From assembly GCA_963691705.1 (NCBI GenBank), contig OY829538.1, positions 47,271,151 through 47,335,150 on the forward strand: a DNA stretch of 64,000 bases. The letters run 5' to 3'. Made by a program: the position numbers and the translations under genes. The notes beneath the pieces were generated by a model, which worked only from the letters and a program-made list of their open reading frames with translations, searched no databases and was not told the origin of the DNA. Source of the DNA: Viola odorata. Its lineage: Eukaryota > Streptophyta > Magnoliopsida > Malpighiales > Violaceae. This document shows positions 11,317 to 23,127 of this stretch, in pieces. How positions within the stretch are numbered: the stretch's first letter is position 1; every line of letters begins with the position of its first letter.

Positions 11317-12629
11317 TGATACGATCCTAGCCCCAAGGCTAGCCCTAGCGCACGTACAACGCGCACACGCCTTGCGACCAAGGCCAATCAACCCAAAACA
11401 TCGAGCCCAAGATGTTCCAAAGCTTCAAGGGATGTTACAAAAACCTCTAGACATGGAAACTAGGCAAGGAACGTTGCTGGATCAAGTCCTTAGGAGAAGG
11501 ATGACATGGAAGGTGGCTTGGAGGCGCATAGTGCAAGGTTGCACATCTACCTGAGCCAATTCATGGAAGAAAGGTTCCAAATCGGGTTCCAAGATAAATA
11601 CAAGACCGATTGGGATCTTGGGAGAGCCTCTGCCAAGTTTGAGGACATTTGGACGAACAACTTGCAAGATGGCCCGTTGCTACTTTTGCATGCACAAGTG
11701 TCCTAAGCGCAAACGTGACGGACAACTTCGTCTGACCATATGTCGATCATCAGAAGTCATAATCATGAGATCTATATCAATTATGAAACTTCATGATGTC
11801 TTCTTCATTGTATCAAAAATTCCGATGAAACGGACGAGCCGTTTGTTTGTTATGGCTCATTACATTTTCGCTGACAGCAATCCTACGCGGACGAGGACTT
11901 CAAAACGTGTCTGTCAACGCCAACCACCATTCTTCGGACCATTCAGGCCCGGACCAGGAAGAGGAGCACCCTCCTACTATTTTGCGGTCTTAGCTATCGA
12001 ATGGGACAAGTTTCAGCCCAATCGGACAAGCCAATCAACAGTTAGGGCGGGTGGACATTTTGGCGCGTAGTGTGAACGCGAGCAGCCCGCAACTTGGAGA
12101 ATTCGGCCGAAACCTTGGCCTGATGATGCGAATGCTTCTAGGAAGTTCTATAAGGCTTTATTTGTATTTATTAATTAGTTTTTATAGTTATTAGACTAGT
12201 AGAAGTTCTATTTCGAAGTTGCTTAGGAGTTCTAGTTAAAATAGGTTTTCTAGTCTTAGTTAAACTTGTATTGTTTATGCCTATTTAAAGGCAGCCGCTT
12301 GGCTTAATAAAATAAGATATTTTTCAGCCAAACACTTGCGTTAATTGATCTCACTAAGAACCTTGAATCCTTTGAGTCCGAACACTCGAAGAACAACTCA
12401 AGTAAATCGAAAGTTCATCCTATTGTTCGCCTATCTAGGTTGCTAACCTCACCAAGGGTTAGAGGGTGGTTAGAAGTTCGAGCAAGACCCTTGATTGCGT
12501 AGCTGGGTTGGCTAGATAATTATGTCTAGCAGGGTCAGTGCTCAGTTGAGTTATTATTCCGCACGTAATCCATACTTGAACAACGATCGCATAAAGAGAA
12601 ACAATTCAAGCCTAGCGCGGATCGTATCA
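11317..12629. mobile_element. SoloC: solo LTR of a Crm1-related family
   Basis: The element starts TGATACGATCC and ends GGATCGTATCA, an 11-bp perfect terminal inverted repeat, with CTAGT duplicated at 11312-11316 and 12630-12634. It interrupts the Gag-protease frame of Crm1. It resembles the Crm1 LTR at both ends and in an AGCCGC...TATTTTTCAG region (12290-12340) downstream of a TATTTAAA box (about 12283). There is no internal sequence, so it is a product of LTR-LTR recombination. ORFs at 11506-12070 lie wholly inside it and are not genes. By its resemblance to Crm1 the sense is probably plus. Confidence 0.88.
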
Positions 12630-13300
12630 CTAGTAGTTAGAAGTAACTTGAGTGTGCATCCAAGGGCCGAAACATGTGAGGAGGAACAAAGAGAGAACCT
12701 ATTCCATGCTAGGTGCCACATTGGTACTAAGGTATGCTCTCTTATTATTGATAATGGCTCTTGTACTAATTGTGCTAGTACGCTTCTTGTGCACAAATTA
12801 AGGCTACCCGTGGTGAGACATCCAAAGCCGTACTCTTTGCAATGGATGAATGATAGTCAGGCCCTTAAAGTGTCTAAATAAGTGTTGGTGAGCTTGTCAA
12901 TTGGGAAATATAAGGATGAAGTTTGGTGTGATGTAGTCCTAATGCAATCATCACATGTATTGCTTGGCCGACCTTGGCAATTCGACCGCAACGCCACTCA
13001 TGAAGGGAGGAGCAATCGGTACAAGCTTGAGAAGGAAGGAGTGAAGTTCACACTTACGCCCCTTTCACCCATGCAAGTGCTTGAGGACCAGCTCTGGTTG
13101 GAAAAGTCCCATGCTGAATTTGAGGCCTTACGACCTATGAATAAAAAAATTGATGAAAACAACCCCCGTGAAAAAAGTGAGCACAGGTTTGAAAGAAAAG
13201 AAAAGAATGAAAACAGCCCCCTTGAAAAAAGTGAGCACGGGTTAAAAACAGAAAAGAAAGCCTGAAAAAGAAAAGAAAAGGCAAGAAAAAGAAAAGAAAG
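12630..13300 (+). pseudogene. pro: Crm1 aspartic protease, broken
   Basis: The protease would cut the Gag-Pol polyprotein. The frame resumes after SoloC and shows the catalytic block LIIDNGSCTNCAST at 12737-12778, where the aspartate of D-N-G is the active-site residue, and the later LLGRPWQFDR motif at 12960-12988. A TAA at 12879-12881 interrupts the frame where glutamine is expected; reading continues in the same frame to 13265. A lysine- and glutamate-rich linker follows, with two near-identical repeats. The join to RT requires a frame change between 13265 and about 13400. Confidence 0.8.
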
Positions 13301-13377
13301 TGAACTTGTATGTGAAAGCAAAAGATTTGCGCCGAGCGCTTGTTTTACAAAAATAGTTTTGTGGCGAGTATCGCCCT

Positions 13378-16300
13378 TTGATTTTACTTCGCTTTAAATC
13401 TTTTTGTTTTAGCACTACTGACCTTGATCCTTTAGCTTCTGTGCCTTCTTCTATCTTGGATGTTTTGCAGGAGTTCAAAGATGTAACACCCGAAGAGATG
13501 CCGCCCGGTTTGCCTCCAATCCGCGGCATAGAGCACCAAATTGATTTTGTGCCGGGTTCGACTATCCCAAACAGACCAGCCTATAGGAGCAACCCTGAGG
13601 AGACTAAGGAACTTCAGAGGCAGGTTGATGGGCTCCTTAGCAAGGGATATGTCAGAGAGAGCTTGTCTCCATGCGCCGTTCCAGTGCTTCTAGTGCCAAA
13701 GAAAGGTGGAACTTGGCGAATGTGTGTTGACTGCCGAGCTGTGAACAAAATTACGGTAAAGTATCGTCACCCCATACCTCACTTAGATGATATGTTAGAT
13801 GAGCTTAGTGGTAGTGTAATATTTTCTAAAATTGATCTCATGAGCGACTATCATCAAATTAGAATGAAAGAGGGTGATGAATGGAAAACGACATTTAAAA
13901 CAAAGTATGGATTGTATGAATGGTTAGTGATGCCGTTTGGATTGACTAATGCCCCAAGTACTTTCATGAGACTTATGAACCATGTTCTTAGGCGATTCAT
14001 AGGAAAATTTGTTGTTGTATACTTTGATGACATCTTAGTTTACAGCAAATCTTTGCATGATCATGTTTTACACCTTAAGGAGATTTTTCTAACCTTGCGT
14101 GAAGAGAAGCTTTATTCTAAACTCTCCAAGTGATCTTTTGCTTTAGAACATGTTGAGTTTTTAGGATTTCTTATGGGCAAGGACGGTGTGAAGGTGGATG
14201 AAGTGAAGGTGCAAGCGATCAAGGAGTGGTCTACGCAAAAAACAACAAGCGACATCCGCTCCTTTCACTGCTTAGCTTCCTTTTATCGTCGTTTCATTCG
14301 TGATTTTAGTACTCTTGCTGCCCCACTTAATGACCTAACTAAGAAACATGTTGATTTCAGGTGGGAGGAACCTCAAGAGGCCGCATTCCAAGCGTTGAAG
14401 GACAAGCTGTCCAACGCACCCGTGTTAGCCCTACCCGACTTTGACAAGCCATTTGAGTTGTAGTGCGACGCAAGTAGAATCGGTATAGGTGCTGTTTTGA
14501 TGCAAGAGAAGAAGCCAATAGCCTTCTTTAGTGAGAAGCTCAAGGATGCCCAACTGCGTTATCCGACATATGACAAAGAGCTTTATGTGCTAGTTAGGGC
14601 TTTCGAGGTTTGGCAACACTACTTGATGCCGAGGGAATTTGTGGTGCACACTGACCACTTGAGCCTCAAATACCTAAAGAGACAAGGGAAGTTGAATAGG
14701 AGACATGCTGTATGGCTGGAGTTCTTGGAAGCTTTCCCTTATCACATCAAGTACAAGGAAGGAAAAGACAATGTTGTAGCCGACGCATTATCTAGGAGGT
14801 ATGCCTTGATCTCTTCGTTAAGTGTCAAATTTTTAGGGTTTTCTCAAATAATTCCACTCTACCCTACTAATTTGGATTTTGGTAAGATCTATAAGACTTG
14901 TGATTCCATGGCTGATGTGAAATTTTATACGCATGATAACTATCTGTTTCGGTGCAAACGTCTTTGCATTCCTAAGTGTTCTTTGCATGAATTACTTGTG
15001 CATGAATCACATAGTGGTAGATTGATGGGTCACTTTGGCATTAATAAAACCTATGACATGTTAAAATCACACTTTTATTGGCCTAAGATGAGACGTGATG
15101 TTGTGCGTGTGATTGCTAGATGTGTAGTTTGCCAAAGGGCAAAATCTCGGTTAGCTAGTCATGGTGAGTTTATGCCGCTGCCCGTACCTTCCCAACCTTG
15201 GACCGATCTATCCATGGACTTCATTGTAGGTTTACCTAAATCTTGGGATGGTAAGGATGGTATATTTGTTGTTGTGGATCGGTTTTCCAAAATGGCGCAC
15301 TTTTTGCCTTGTAAAAATACTAATGATGCGTCTCAGGTTGCTAATATATTCTTTAGAGAGGTAGTCCGCCTCCATGGTATGCCTATTAGTATTGTTAGTG
15401 ACCATGATGGAAGATTTTTGAGCCACTTTTGGCGAGTGTTGTGGAGTCGCCTTGGAACAAAATTGTTGTATTCGACTTCTTGTCATCCTCAAACCGACGA
15501 CCAAACTGAGGTAGTTAACCGTACTGTAGGGTCCCTTTTACGCTCTTTAGTTACTAAACATGTGTCTAAATGGACTGATCATTTGTCTTTCATGGAGTTT
15601 GCTTATAATCGTTCAATCCATTCTACTACAAATTGTTCACCTTTTGAAGTAGTTTATGGTTTTAATCCGATTACTCCCATGGATTTGACCCCTTTGCCTT
15701 TGAGTGGTGTTTCTAACTTAGATGGACAGCAGAGGGTAGAACACATCAAGAATATACATAAGAAGGCTAAGGCGAACATTGAGCGCACAAATGAGCGCTT
15801 AGTGCGCAAGCGCAATGAAGGCCGCAAGACCGTGTCCTTTCAACTTGACGATTGGGTGTGGCTGCACCTACGACGTGAGAGATTTCCAGAAAGGAGGAAA
15901 GGAAAATTAGCCCTACGGGGAGATGGCCCATTTTAGATTATTGAGAAGATCAACAACAATGCTTACCGCCTCGACCTTCCAAGTGAGTATGGTTCAATTC
16001 ATGGAACCTTTAACATTTCTGACTTAAGATTGTTTGATGCAGGTGATGAGGATGTTGCTAATCTGGATTCGAGGGCAAATCCTTCTCAAGATGGAGGGGA
16101 TGATACGACCCCAGCTGGAGCCAACCCTAGTGCCGTGCCGATAGGCGCAACCACCCGCGCCAAGGCCCGAGCCTTGGAGGATGCAGCAGCCGCAGCCGCG
16201 AGCCTCCCTTTGCCGCCCACGGGCCCAATCACTCAAGCCAGGGCCCGAACCTTTCAGACAAGACTCAGAAGCCTTATCCACATGGAACTGAAGGCAGAGA

Positions 16301-16398
16301 CAACCCCGGAGGAAGCCAGCCTGCACGCGCCCCAGCCGCGCCTTGTGACATTGATCCGTGCCGCGGATGGACCACACTTGGCCACTTCGGACCTTTAG
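13378..16398 (+). pseudogene. pol: Crm1 RT-RNase H-integrase, three premature stops
   Basis: One uninterrupted reading frame of 1006 codons apart from three in-frame stops (TGA 14131, TAG 14461, TAG 15934). RT lies at about 13490-14170 with the catalytic YFDD at about 14020. RNase H follows at about 14440-14800, with CDAS, the KELY block and HTDH. Integrase has an H-H-C-C zinc region (about 15000-15140) and D-D-E residues in MDFIVG, VSDHDG and TEVVNR. One RT motif usually KSGYHQ reads MSDYHQ. After the GDGPF block there is no chromodomain; instead the frame runs 300 bases into the 3' LTR through GPITQARAR and LVTLIR, resembling the CR-type tail of the CRM clade. The product would copy and integrate the element; it is now dead. 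Confidence 0.88.
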
Positions 16399-16755
16399 GT
16401 CCACCAATGCCCTTTTTCTATTTTTGGCCAGGCCATGGTTATTTATAATACAAGAATGGAGTCGAGGCTAAAAATCAGGACAAAGCCCGAAGGATTTGGG
16501 ACAGGCCCAAATCACAAGCCTGCATTGGACAGTGAAAGCCACTGCCGAGCCTTTTGAAGATTGGAGCATATTTCCTCGCACAATATTCAGCCCAACACTT
16601 CATCTATGTGTTAGGAAGTTTCCCTCCAAAGTTCAGTGGGAACGCTCGAGGGAATAAGGAAAACGCCTTGTTTCCTTAAAACATAATTCGGCAGACCCGC
16701 AAGCAAAGCCACTTAGGCCTTTTGACCTAAACGGCGGCGCCTGCACTTCTATCCT
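16101..16755 (+). repeat. Crm1 3' LTR, first part
   Basis: It starts TGATACGACCCC inside the pol frame. A TATA-like TTATTTATAA lies near 16440. It is cut after ATCCT (16751-16755) by Tat1; the rest of this LTR is at 33332-33834. Confidence 0.86.
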
Positions 16756-17015
16756 TGATAACTATTGGCACCACTCCAGCAGCATCTCCACCATCATGCC
16801 TGGCGACAGGACCAAAGCACTGTATATATCAAGGGGACATGACACTGTTCCTACCACCCCTAGCCTGGCAGCCGAACCTGGATGGTCGACATCAATGGGG
16901 GGGCTCTCACGCGGCATCTGCACGGCGTCCTTCCTTTTACCTATAAATACCCCCACCATTCCAGACATAGGGTAAGCCCAAGACAGCGTGCTGAACCCCT
17001 ACCATTTTTACCACT
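16756..17015 (+). repeat. Tat1 5' LTR, truncated by Ogr2
   Basis: It matches the start of 32839-33326, including the TATA region CTATAAATACC (about 16940), up to TTTTTACCACT. It lacks a block of about 110 bp present in the 3' LTR, which contains three TGACGTCA-type sites, and carries a short GCATCTCCACCATCATGC insertion near 16778. Confidence 0.82.
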
Positions 17016-17687
17016 TGTTGATACCCGAATTTTGATGTCATTTTTAATTAATTTTAGCATTTCTGTTATTTAGTTAATCTACAGTCATTTTCAGTTGATT
17101 TACTGTCTCTAGCATTTTTAAGTGTTTCGTTGCATTTTAGCATCATCGTTAGCATCGTCAGCTTTCGAGATCACATTTTAATTTTTCGGCACATATTTTC
17201 ATTATTATTTTTAGCCTTAAAAACCACATTTTTTACTATCCGGCAGTCGTTTGCTAGTTTTTTCTTCGTTTTAGGCCATCACATGAATTTTAGGATTTTT
17301 AATATTTTAGCACATTTTTTTAGTATTTTTATTTTTTATTATTATTTTCATTCGAGCTTTTACTGGACCCGAGTAAGTCCGCTCGGACAATATCTCGACT
17401 TTAAAATGTTTTCCATCAACTAGTTGCTAGCTTTTTTTTCGTTCACAACGGTCTACAGCGTTTCATGTAATTTTCGGCGTAACGTCATTATTTTTCCGTT
17501 CAAACGTTTCACGTTATGGAATGAGAAAATAAACGCGTTAAACGAAAAGTTCTTGTTATTCGTTGTAGACGGTTAAACCCGTCATATTTTTCTCTATGCG
17601 CTAGTACCTTCGGCTCGAAAAGTCAGAATGTTTACCCGCAGGACTCGGCTCGAGGTCATTTAAATAAATTAAAAATCAAGTCGATCA

Positions 17688-17735
17688 CAACCGTTGATCT
17701 GGTCAACTAGAAATAGTCAACCAGATCAACGGTTG
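17688..17735 (+). repeat. 48-nt U3 hairpin of Ogr2
   Basis: Arms 17688-17709 and 17714-17735 pair at 20 of 22 positions around the loop GAAA. An identical copy lies in the right LTR at 27971-28018. It holds GTCAA/TTGAC cores that match the WRKY W-box core; binding is inference. Confidence 0.75.
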
Positions 17736-17941
17736 ACTATTTTCCAAGCCATGGTGCACATGCACCATGGACGTGAACAACAGCAGAGTCCTCGCCCAAG
17801 CCAACCTGCTCCCATCGCTTCATGTCCCTCGCTCATCATCACCCTCGACCCTAGACCCTCCACCTCACGGCCGTAGCCCCACCAGCACGAAGAACGGCCA
17901 CCACTCGCAGCCACGCTCTCCTCCTCCACGCGATCCTTCGG

Positions 17942-17950
17942 CTATAAATA
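17942..17950 (+). promoter_or_regulatory. TATA box of the Ogr2 LTR
   Basis: CTATAAATA, set in a near-palindrome GGCTATAAATAGCC, about 210 bp downstream of the U3 hairpin. The same box lies at 28225-28233 in the right LTR. Confidence 0.65.
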
Positions 17951-18924
17951 GCCACTGCCATCGAACGAAAAATGGGTACCAATTCAGCAAGAAAACTTGC
18001 TCTCTCTCTCCCCTCTTGATCAGTTTGCTCATATTGAGCGACAATCGCCCAGTTTAAAAGCTTGAGAGTAAGCTTTCTCTCTCTAAGCGTTTTTGTTCAT
18101 TTATGCATGTTTTCTTTTTAATTTCGTTTGGCTTGATTTCAAGCAAATAAATTGATTGTTTTTGTGCTATTAATTCACATACAGGCTGTAGATTAAATAC
18201 ACGCTTTCAATTTTGAAAATCGTTAGCTAGATTGTGCGAATTAACTAGTTTTAGATAATTAATGGTTTTGTCGTTTTTTCAAAATTAAATTTTGTACGAG
18301 TCAAACTAAAAATTCGGGTTTTTATGTTCGGAAAGTCGTCGAAGAGACGAACATTTCGGTACGAACGATTTTCAAATCGGCCACCTGTGGCCGGAGCTTT
18401 GCCGCCGGCGATCAAGAAAGGTGACGATGAACAGTGCCAGGCCAAACGACACTGTTCACCCGGGAATGGGCCAAGCCCATTCCCATTTAAATTTTTATGG
18501 GCCAGTCACTATTCCTGGCCCATTTTCAATGTCTTTTCACTCTTCAATTGGGCCGAGCCCATTTTCAATTGTTTTCAAAACTTCGGGTCACGTTTTTCCG
18601 TAAAATAATTCGTATGCTTCGTATGATTATTTTTCGCACTATCAACTGTTTAATTTTCTGCACTTATCAACTGTTTAAATTATTCGCACTTTAATTTTTC
18701 GCAATTTACTTTCGGCAATTTAAATTCAATATACCGCCTATATGGTCGGTCGCATTTTAATTCTCGTAAATATGAACTGCTTTAATTCTCGCAAACTACT
18801 GGAAATCCTTCCGCAATTTATCAACTGTTTTATTTTCTGCAATACCAACTGCTTTAATTTTCTGCCATATCAATTGCTTTAATTTTCTGCTGTATCGATC
18901 ATTAAAATCAATCATTTTTCGCAT

Positions 18925-19185
18925 GTAATCAACACAGCATTTAAATTTTCGTATGCTTAAAATCAACCATTTTTCGCATGCAATCAACCCAGCATTTAAT
19001 TATCGTATGCTTAAAATCAATCATTTTTTGCATGCAATCAACTCAGCATTTAATTATCGTATGCGTAAAATTCATCATTTCTCGCATGCAATCAACTGTC
19101 ATCATTTATTTTCCTGCACTTATCAAACTCAGCATTTAATTTTCGTATGCGTCAAATCCATCATTTTTCGTATGCAATCAACAGT
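18925..19185 (+). repeat. Tandem array of 50-55-bp units inside the Ogr2 LTR
   Basis: Five copies of a TCGCATGCAATCAAC-containing unit (starting near 18925, 18975, 19028, 19083 and 19169). The right LTR has six copies (29214-29530), so copy number changed after insertion. Confidence 0.75.
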
Positions 19186-20095
19186 CATTTAAATTTTTGC
19201 ACTCATAAAATTGTTATTTATTTTTCGAGCTATCACTAACATTCTCGTTTTGTAGGTTTTAATTTCAAGCTTCGCTCGAAAGTACGCCTTTCGTTCCTTT
19301 TTATTTATTCAACAATTTTCGCAAATATCAATCGTACGCATGATATATAGAACTGCTAGAATTAAAATCAACCCACATGAACAACGTGTTTAAAGAGTTG
19401 CTTAAAATGCCTTGTTCATATGATTTTAAATTCTCGCTTATATTGACTGCATGTACATGGGGATTTTCGATCCCACACCAGTTTTCCACTTCAAAAATCC
19501 ATCATTTAAATTTGTACTCTGTTAGCAATCCATGTTAGGATCACGTAGTAATTAATTTAATCATGCATGGCCCGATGATGAAAAAAGAGGGCGCTCATTC
19601 AGTCTTACAGAAAATTCAGTCCCATCACGTTGCGGTCGGGAATAATCAATCAATCTTGATAAACGATAACCCCGTCAGAAAGATTTTTTAATTATTCCTG
19701 AACGTCACGATCATAAAAAAGACTAAAGTGACGATTCGTCTGAGGGCCCCCTTTTTCAAAATGCATTTTTCAAACATCTTTTTAAACACCTCTCTCATCA
19801 ACCGGTAACCATTTTCGGATGTGACTCGGGTGCCTAACACCTTCCCGAGACCATAATACGACCCCGAACCTTTGTCTGGGGTCCAGACCGCTTTTTTTGT
19901 GCCTTTAGTTTTTTTACTTATTATATTTCCTATGCCATGACGATTAGGGTTCCCTAAACCTTGCAACCAAATTAGGGTGGCGACTTCATTGCATGCTGCT
20001 AGGTGTCCTTTTACGCCAAGCATCTGAAGGTCTCAAATTTCATTGCACACTCGCGAATTACTCTTTTTTCATAATTTTTGTGGGGCGCGACAGTT

Positions 20096-20114
20096 TGGCG
20101 ACTTCACTGGGGAC
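20096..20114 (+). other. Ogr2 primer binding site (arginine tRNA type)
   Basis: TGGCGACTTCACTGGGGAC lies three bases after the LTR. It is close to the arginine-tRNA primer site known from Ogre elements; one or two positions differ from my recollection of it. Confidence 0.7.
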
Positions 20115-20609
20115 CTTAGGGTCGGAGCCGGTTTTATCTTTTTAGAGAGGTATTTTGTTTGTTTAATTATTTGCTTTGATCAATTGCTGGTCTGTTCATT
20201 TATTTGCTTTATCAATTGTCATATGCATTTCATAGCGCCCTACACCCAGGGGACAATTACCAAATTAGGAAGGTAGTAGTGACGCCCTAGGACACATGTC
20301 CTGGGTAGTGTTCACCAATCCCAACTCGGATGAACCCCTAAAGCCAGTCGAAAGGTTATACGATTTCGCAAGAAATCGGGAGACTGGACGACACTTTAGG
20401 GACCTTTTCATGGTATCATCCGGGAACCATTCAAGCCAGTTAGAAATGTCGGAATCAGAGCCCCAGTACGTGCATCATGATTATACCTGTTTGTCGTGGC
20501 ATATTGACTTGATTTTTCGGTTATACGAACTGTAAATTTTCTGACACGTGCAGGTTACTCGGCGTTTAATTTTATTTTTGTCCCACAGGACCTGTTTTGC
20601 TCATTCAAT

Positions 20610-20783
20610 ATGTCGGCACATACACTACTTTCACTTGATATTTTCGCGGAACGAAGTTTAAACGATCAAACACTACAAAGCCGAATTGCCTCTTTAGAGG
20701 CTGAGATAGATATGCAGAAAGGGGAGTTGGCTTCGATGGAGTACCTTTGGCAGGAACAAGAAGGCTCGGACGCCCAGGAATGA
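20610..20783 (+). CDS. Small leader ORF of Ogr2, 57 aa, unknown
   Basis: I do not recognise this ORF. It starts MSAHTLLSLDIFAERSL at 20610 and ends at a TGA at 20781-20783. The central part (SRIASLEAEIDMQKGEL) has heptad-like spacing, so a short coiled coil is possible. It lies between the primer site and gag. It could be a leftover of a longer upstream ORF or chance. Confidence 0.3.
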   Translation: MSAHTLLSLDIFAERSLNDQTLQSRIASLEAEIDMQKGELASMEYLWQEQEGSDAQE

Positions 20784-21558
20784 CACCTTCAGGGAAAGGC
20801 TCGGATATTAGCAAATCTTTTCTTTTTAGCTAGGACCCCTGATTTCATCTATCTTAGCCATTTTTGATGAATTTAGGTAGTTGGCAAGTTTACCATATTT
20901 TGTAAACACTTTTTAATGAAGTCGTATTCTTTCGGATATTTATTAAATCACCTCGAATTTTCCATATCAATTATCCATCCAAAGCAACTCAAAAGACCAT
21001 CGCAAAAGAAAAAAACACAGTCGTTTCACCAAAAAAAAAACCGAGAAAATCATACCAAACAGTCAAAAAATCCGAGTATCGCTCACTCATGGCCATGTCT
21101 TCCTAGTTTATCACAACAAAAAAAAAAAAAACTCCAAGTTCATAAAAATATTGTCGTCTCTCCCCTAGGTTGAGTTCACCAGGCATCAGGCCTTGCATCG
21201 TCAAAAGTAGAGCGTAAAAGAGGTCTTCCTAGCATGGCGGTATTGGTTGCCCCTGCTGATTTGGGTTTCGCTGTTAGCATCTCAGATTTGCTTCATATCG
21301 TTGGAATGTATAGAGGCTTCCTTCGTATCTTGTCAACCACTGGGATTCCTCGCCTCTCCGACCGCCCTGAAAATATCAAGTGAAAGTGTGGCCGGAAAGT
21401 GAATGAGCAACGTGGAGGCCTCGGGATTGCACATCACTTGTATATCCTCACTTGTATTTACTCTTTTCTGTGTTTTTCCCTTTTTCAGGTTCACGATAGC
21501 TCCTCAGAAGCAAGCTACTCCGCACAGGCTCCCCCTAACTAGACTTCAAAAACGAAAA

Positions 21559-23127
21559 ATGACTGAATCGGCCAAGACCGATGAAGCACTAATGGCTAGA
21601 ATCGCAGAGTTAGAGGAACAAGTTAGGATCAGTACAAAAAGAGCCACCAGGGCCGAAAAGGAAAGAGATGAAGCTGTCACTGAAGTGCCACCGGGTTTTG
21701 ATCTCCCTCAAACAAAAGGACCTCTCTCTTCGCTCACCGTCGCAGGACCTTCCGTACTCCCACCACTTTCTGGCCCCCCGGGCCATTGGAGATGGGATAA
21801 TCCCTTCACTATACCCACCACTGCAAATCCTACAGTTAAGGCGGGTGAAGAGATCTCCCCGTCGCTTCAGCACCTTTCAATCAACCCTGCTGTGGACCCC
21901 AGTAAGAGCCAGGCCCGCCTAGAGGCTTTGTATCTCCCTCCTATTCCTCCGAGCACAATTCCCGGACCTGTGGGAACTCAGCTCCTCACTTTCAACCCAG
22001 CACAACCTCAGTTCTCGTCAGAACCTACGCTACCCTTCGGTTCTAACCCCATCAGGGCCGAGGAACCAAAAAGTGACAGACTGAATCTTCTCGAGGAAAG
22101 ACTCAGAGCAATCGAAGGGGCCGATCCATTTGATCCCACTGGTCCCGCCGATATGTGTATGGTCCCCTGGATCGTTATACCTCCGAAGTACAAGATCCCT
22201 GACTTCGAAAAGTATACTAGGGAAGAGTGCCCAAAGACCCACCTCAGAGCATACTGCAATAAGATGGCCGAGATGATCCACAACGAGCCGTTGTTGATAT
22301 ATCTATTCTGAGAAAGCTTGACCAAGCACGCCCTAACTTGGTATATGGGTTTAGACAAAGCCAGGATCAGGACATGGAGAGACCTGTCCGATGCCTTCTA
22401 CAAGCAATACAAATTCAACTTGGAAGTTGCACCAGACCGTTCTGATCTACAGGATCTAGAGAAGAGGACCGACGAATCGGTAAAGACTTACGCTCAGAGG
22501 TGGAGAGGGCTAGCATCTAGAATTTCTCCTCCGCTAAATGACAAAGAACTCTCGTCAATTTTCATAAACACTTTCAAGGCTCCCTACTACACCTATCTTA
22601 TATCCAATCCATCAAATAACTTTTCCAACATAGTCATGGTGGCTGAGAGAGTTGAACAAGGAATTAAGTCCGGGAGGATCACCGCTTCCACACCAGAAGA
22701 AACGCTTAAAGGAGCACCTATCATGAAGGAAGATGTCATCTTTGTCTCCTCGGGACCTAGTAACCGGAAACCTTCCCTATCGCCTCCACCACATATCCCA
22801 CAAAAGAACCAACACACCCATTGGAACAGGAAACCGCTACCACCTCTTCCCATTCCTTTAGAGGAAATTTACGAGCATCTCTTGGCAGCCGGGCAAATTG
22901 CGCCAATCCCGATTCAGCCTATACAACCTCCTTATCCGAAGTTGTACAACCCTAGTGCTAGATGCACGTACCACGCCGGAGCTTAAGGCCACGCCATAGA
23001 AGACTGCTCTGCCCTTAGAGGAAAGGTTAATCACTTGATCAAGAACAAATGCATCCCTTTCGAAGGTTCTAGCATGACCATCAACCCTATTCCAAATCAT
23101 GCTTTGGGTAGCGGAAGGATGATATAG
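21559..23127 (+). pseudogene. gag: Ogr2 gag (Ogre-type), two stops
   Basis: Gag capsid and nucleocapsid of an Ogre-like element. I chose the ATG at 21559 (MTESAKTDEALMARI) because the preceding codons include a pyrimidine-rich tract ending TTTTTCAG at about 21489, which looks like a splice acceptor, so a leader intron is possible. Order: coiled coil (residues about 5-35), a proline-rich spacer, then the Ogre capsid core with PDFEKYTREECPKTHL (about 22200) and KTYAQRWRGLASRI (about 22485). A CTYHAGA then EDC region near 22965-23003 is the degenerate zinc-like end. In-frame stops are TGA 22309 and TAA 22984; otherwise one frame. Protease should follow and does not. Confidence 0.85.

Larger units (their letters stand above)
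17016..20092 (+). repeat. Ogr2 5' LTR (3077 bp)
   Basis: It runs from TGTTGATACCCG to GGGGCGCGACA. It contains a 48-nt hairpin (17688-17735), a second palindrome around CCATGGTGCA (17750-17771), a TATA box (17942), an array of 50-55-bp units (18925-19185) and a conserved end block shared with Ogr1. ORFs inside it (for example 17694-18057) are not supported as genes. Confidence 0.87.

Noticed and set aside
11506..12070. ORFs between gag and protease of Crm1
   Set aside because: They lie fully inside SoloC, bounded by CTAGT duplications.
15232..15504. Minus-strand ORF opposite integrase
   Set aside because: Shadow of the conserved sense frame.
17694..18057. Proline-rich ORFs repeated at 27977-28340
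   Set aside because: They overlap the hairpin, the TATA box and the probable start site in the Ogr2 LTR; repeated because the LTR is.
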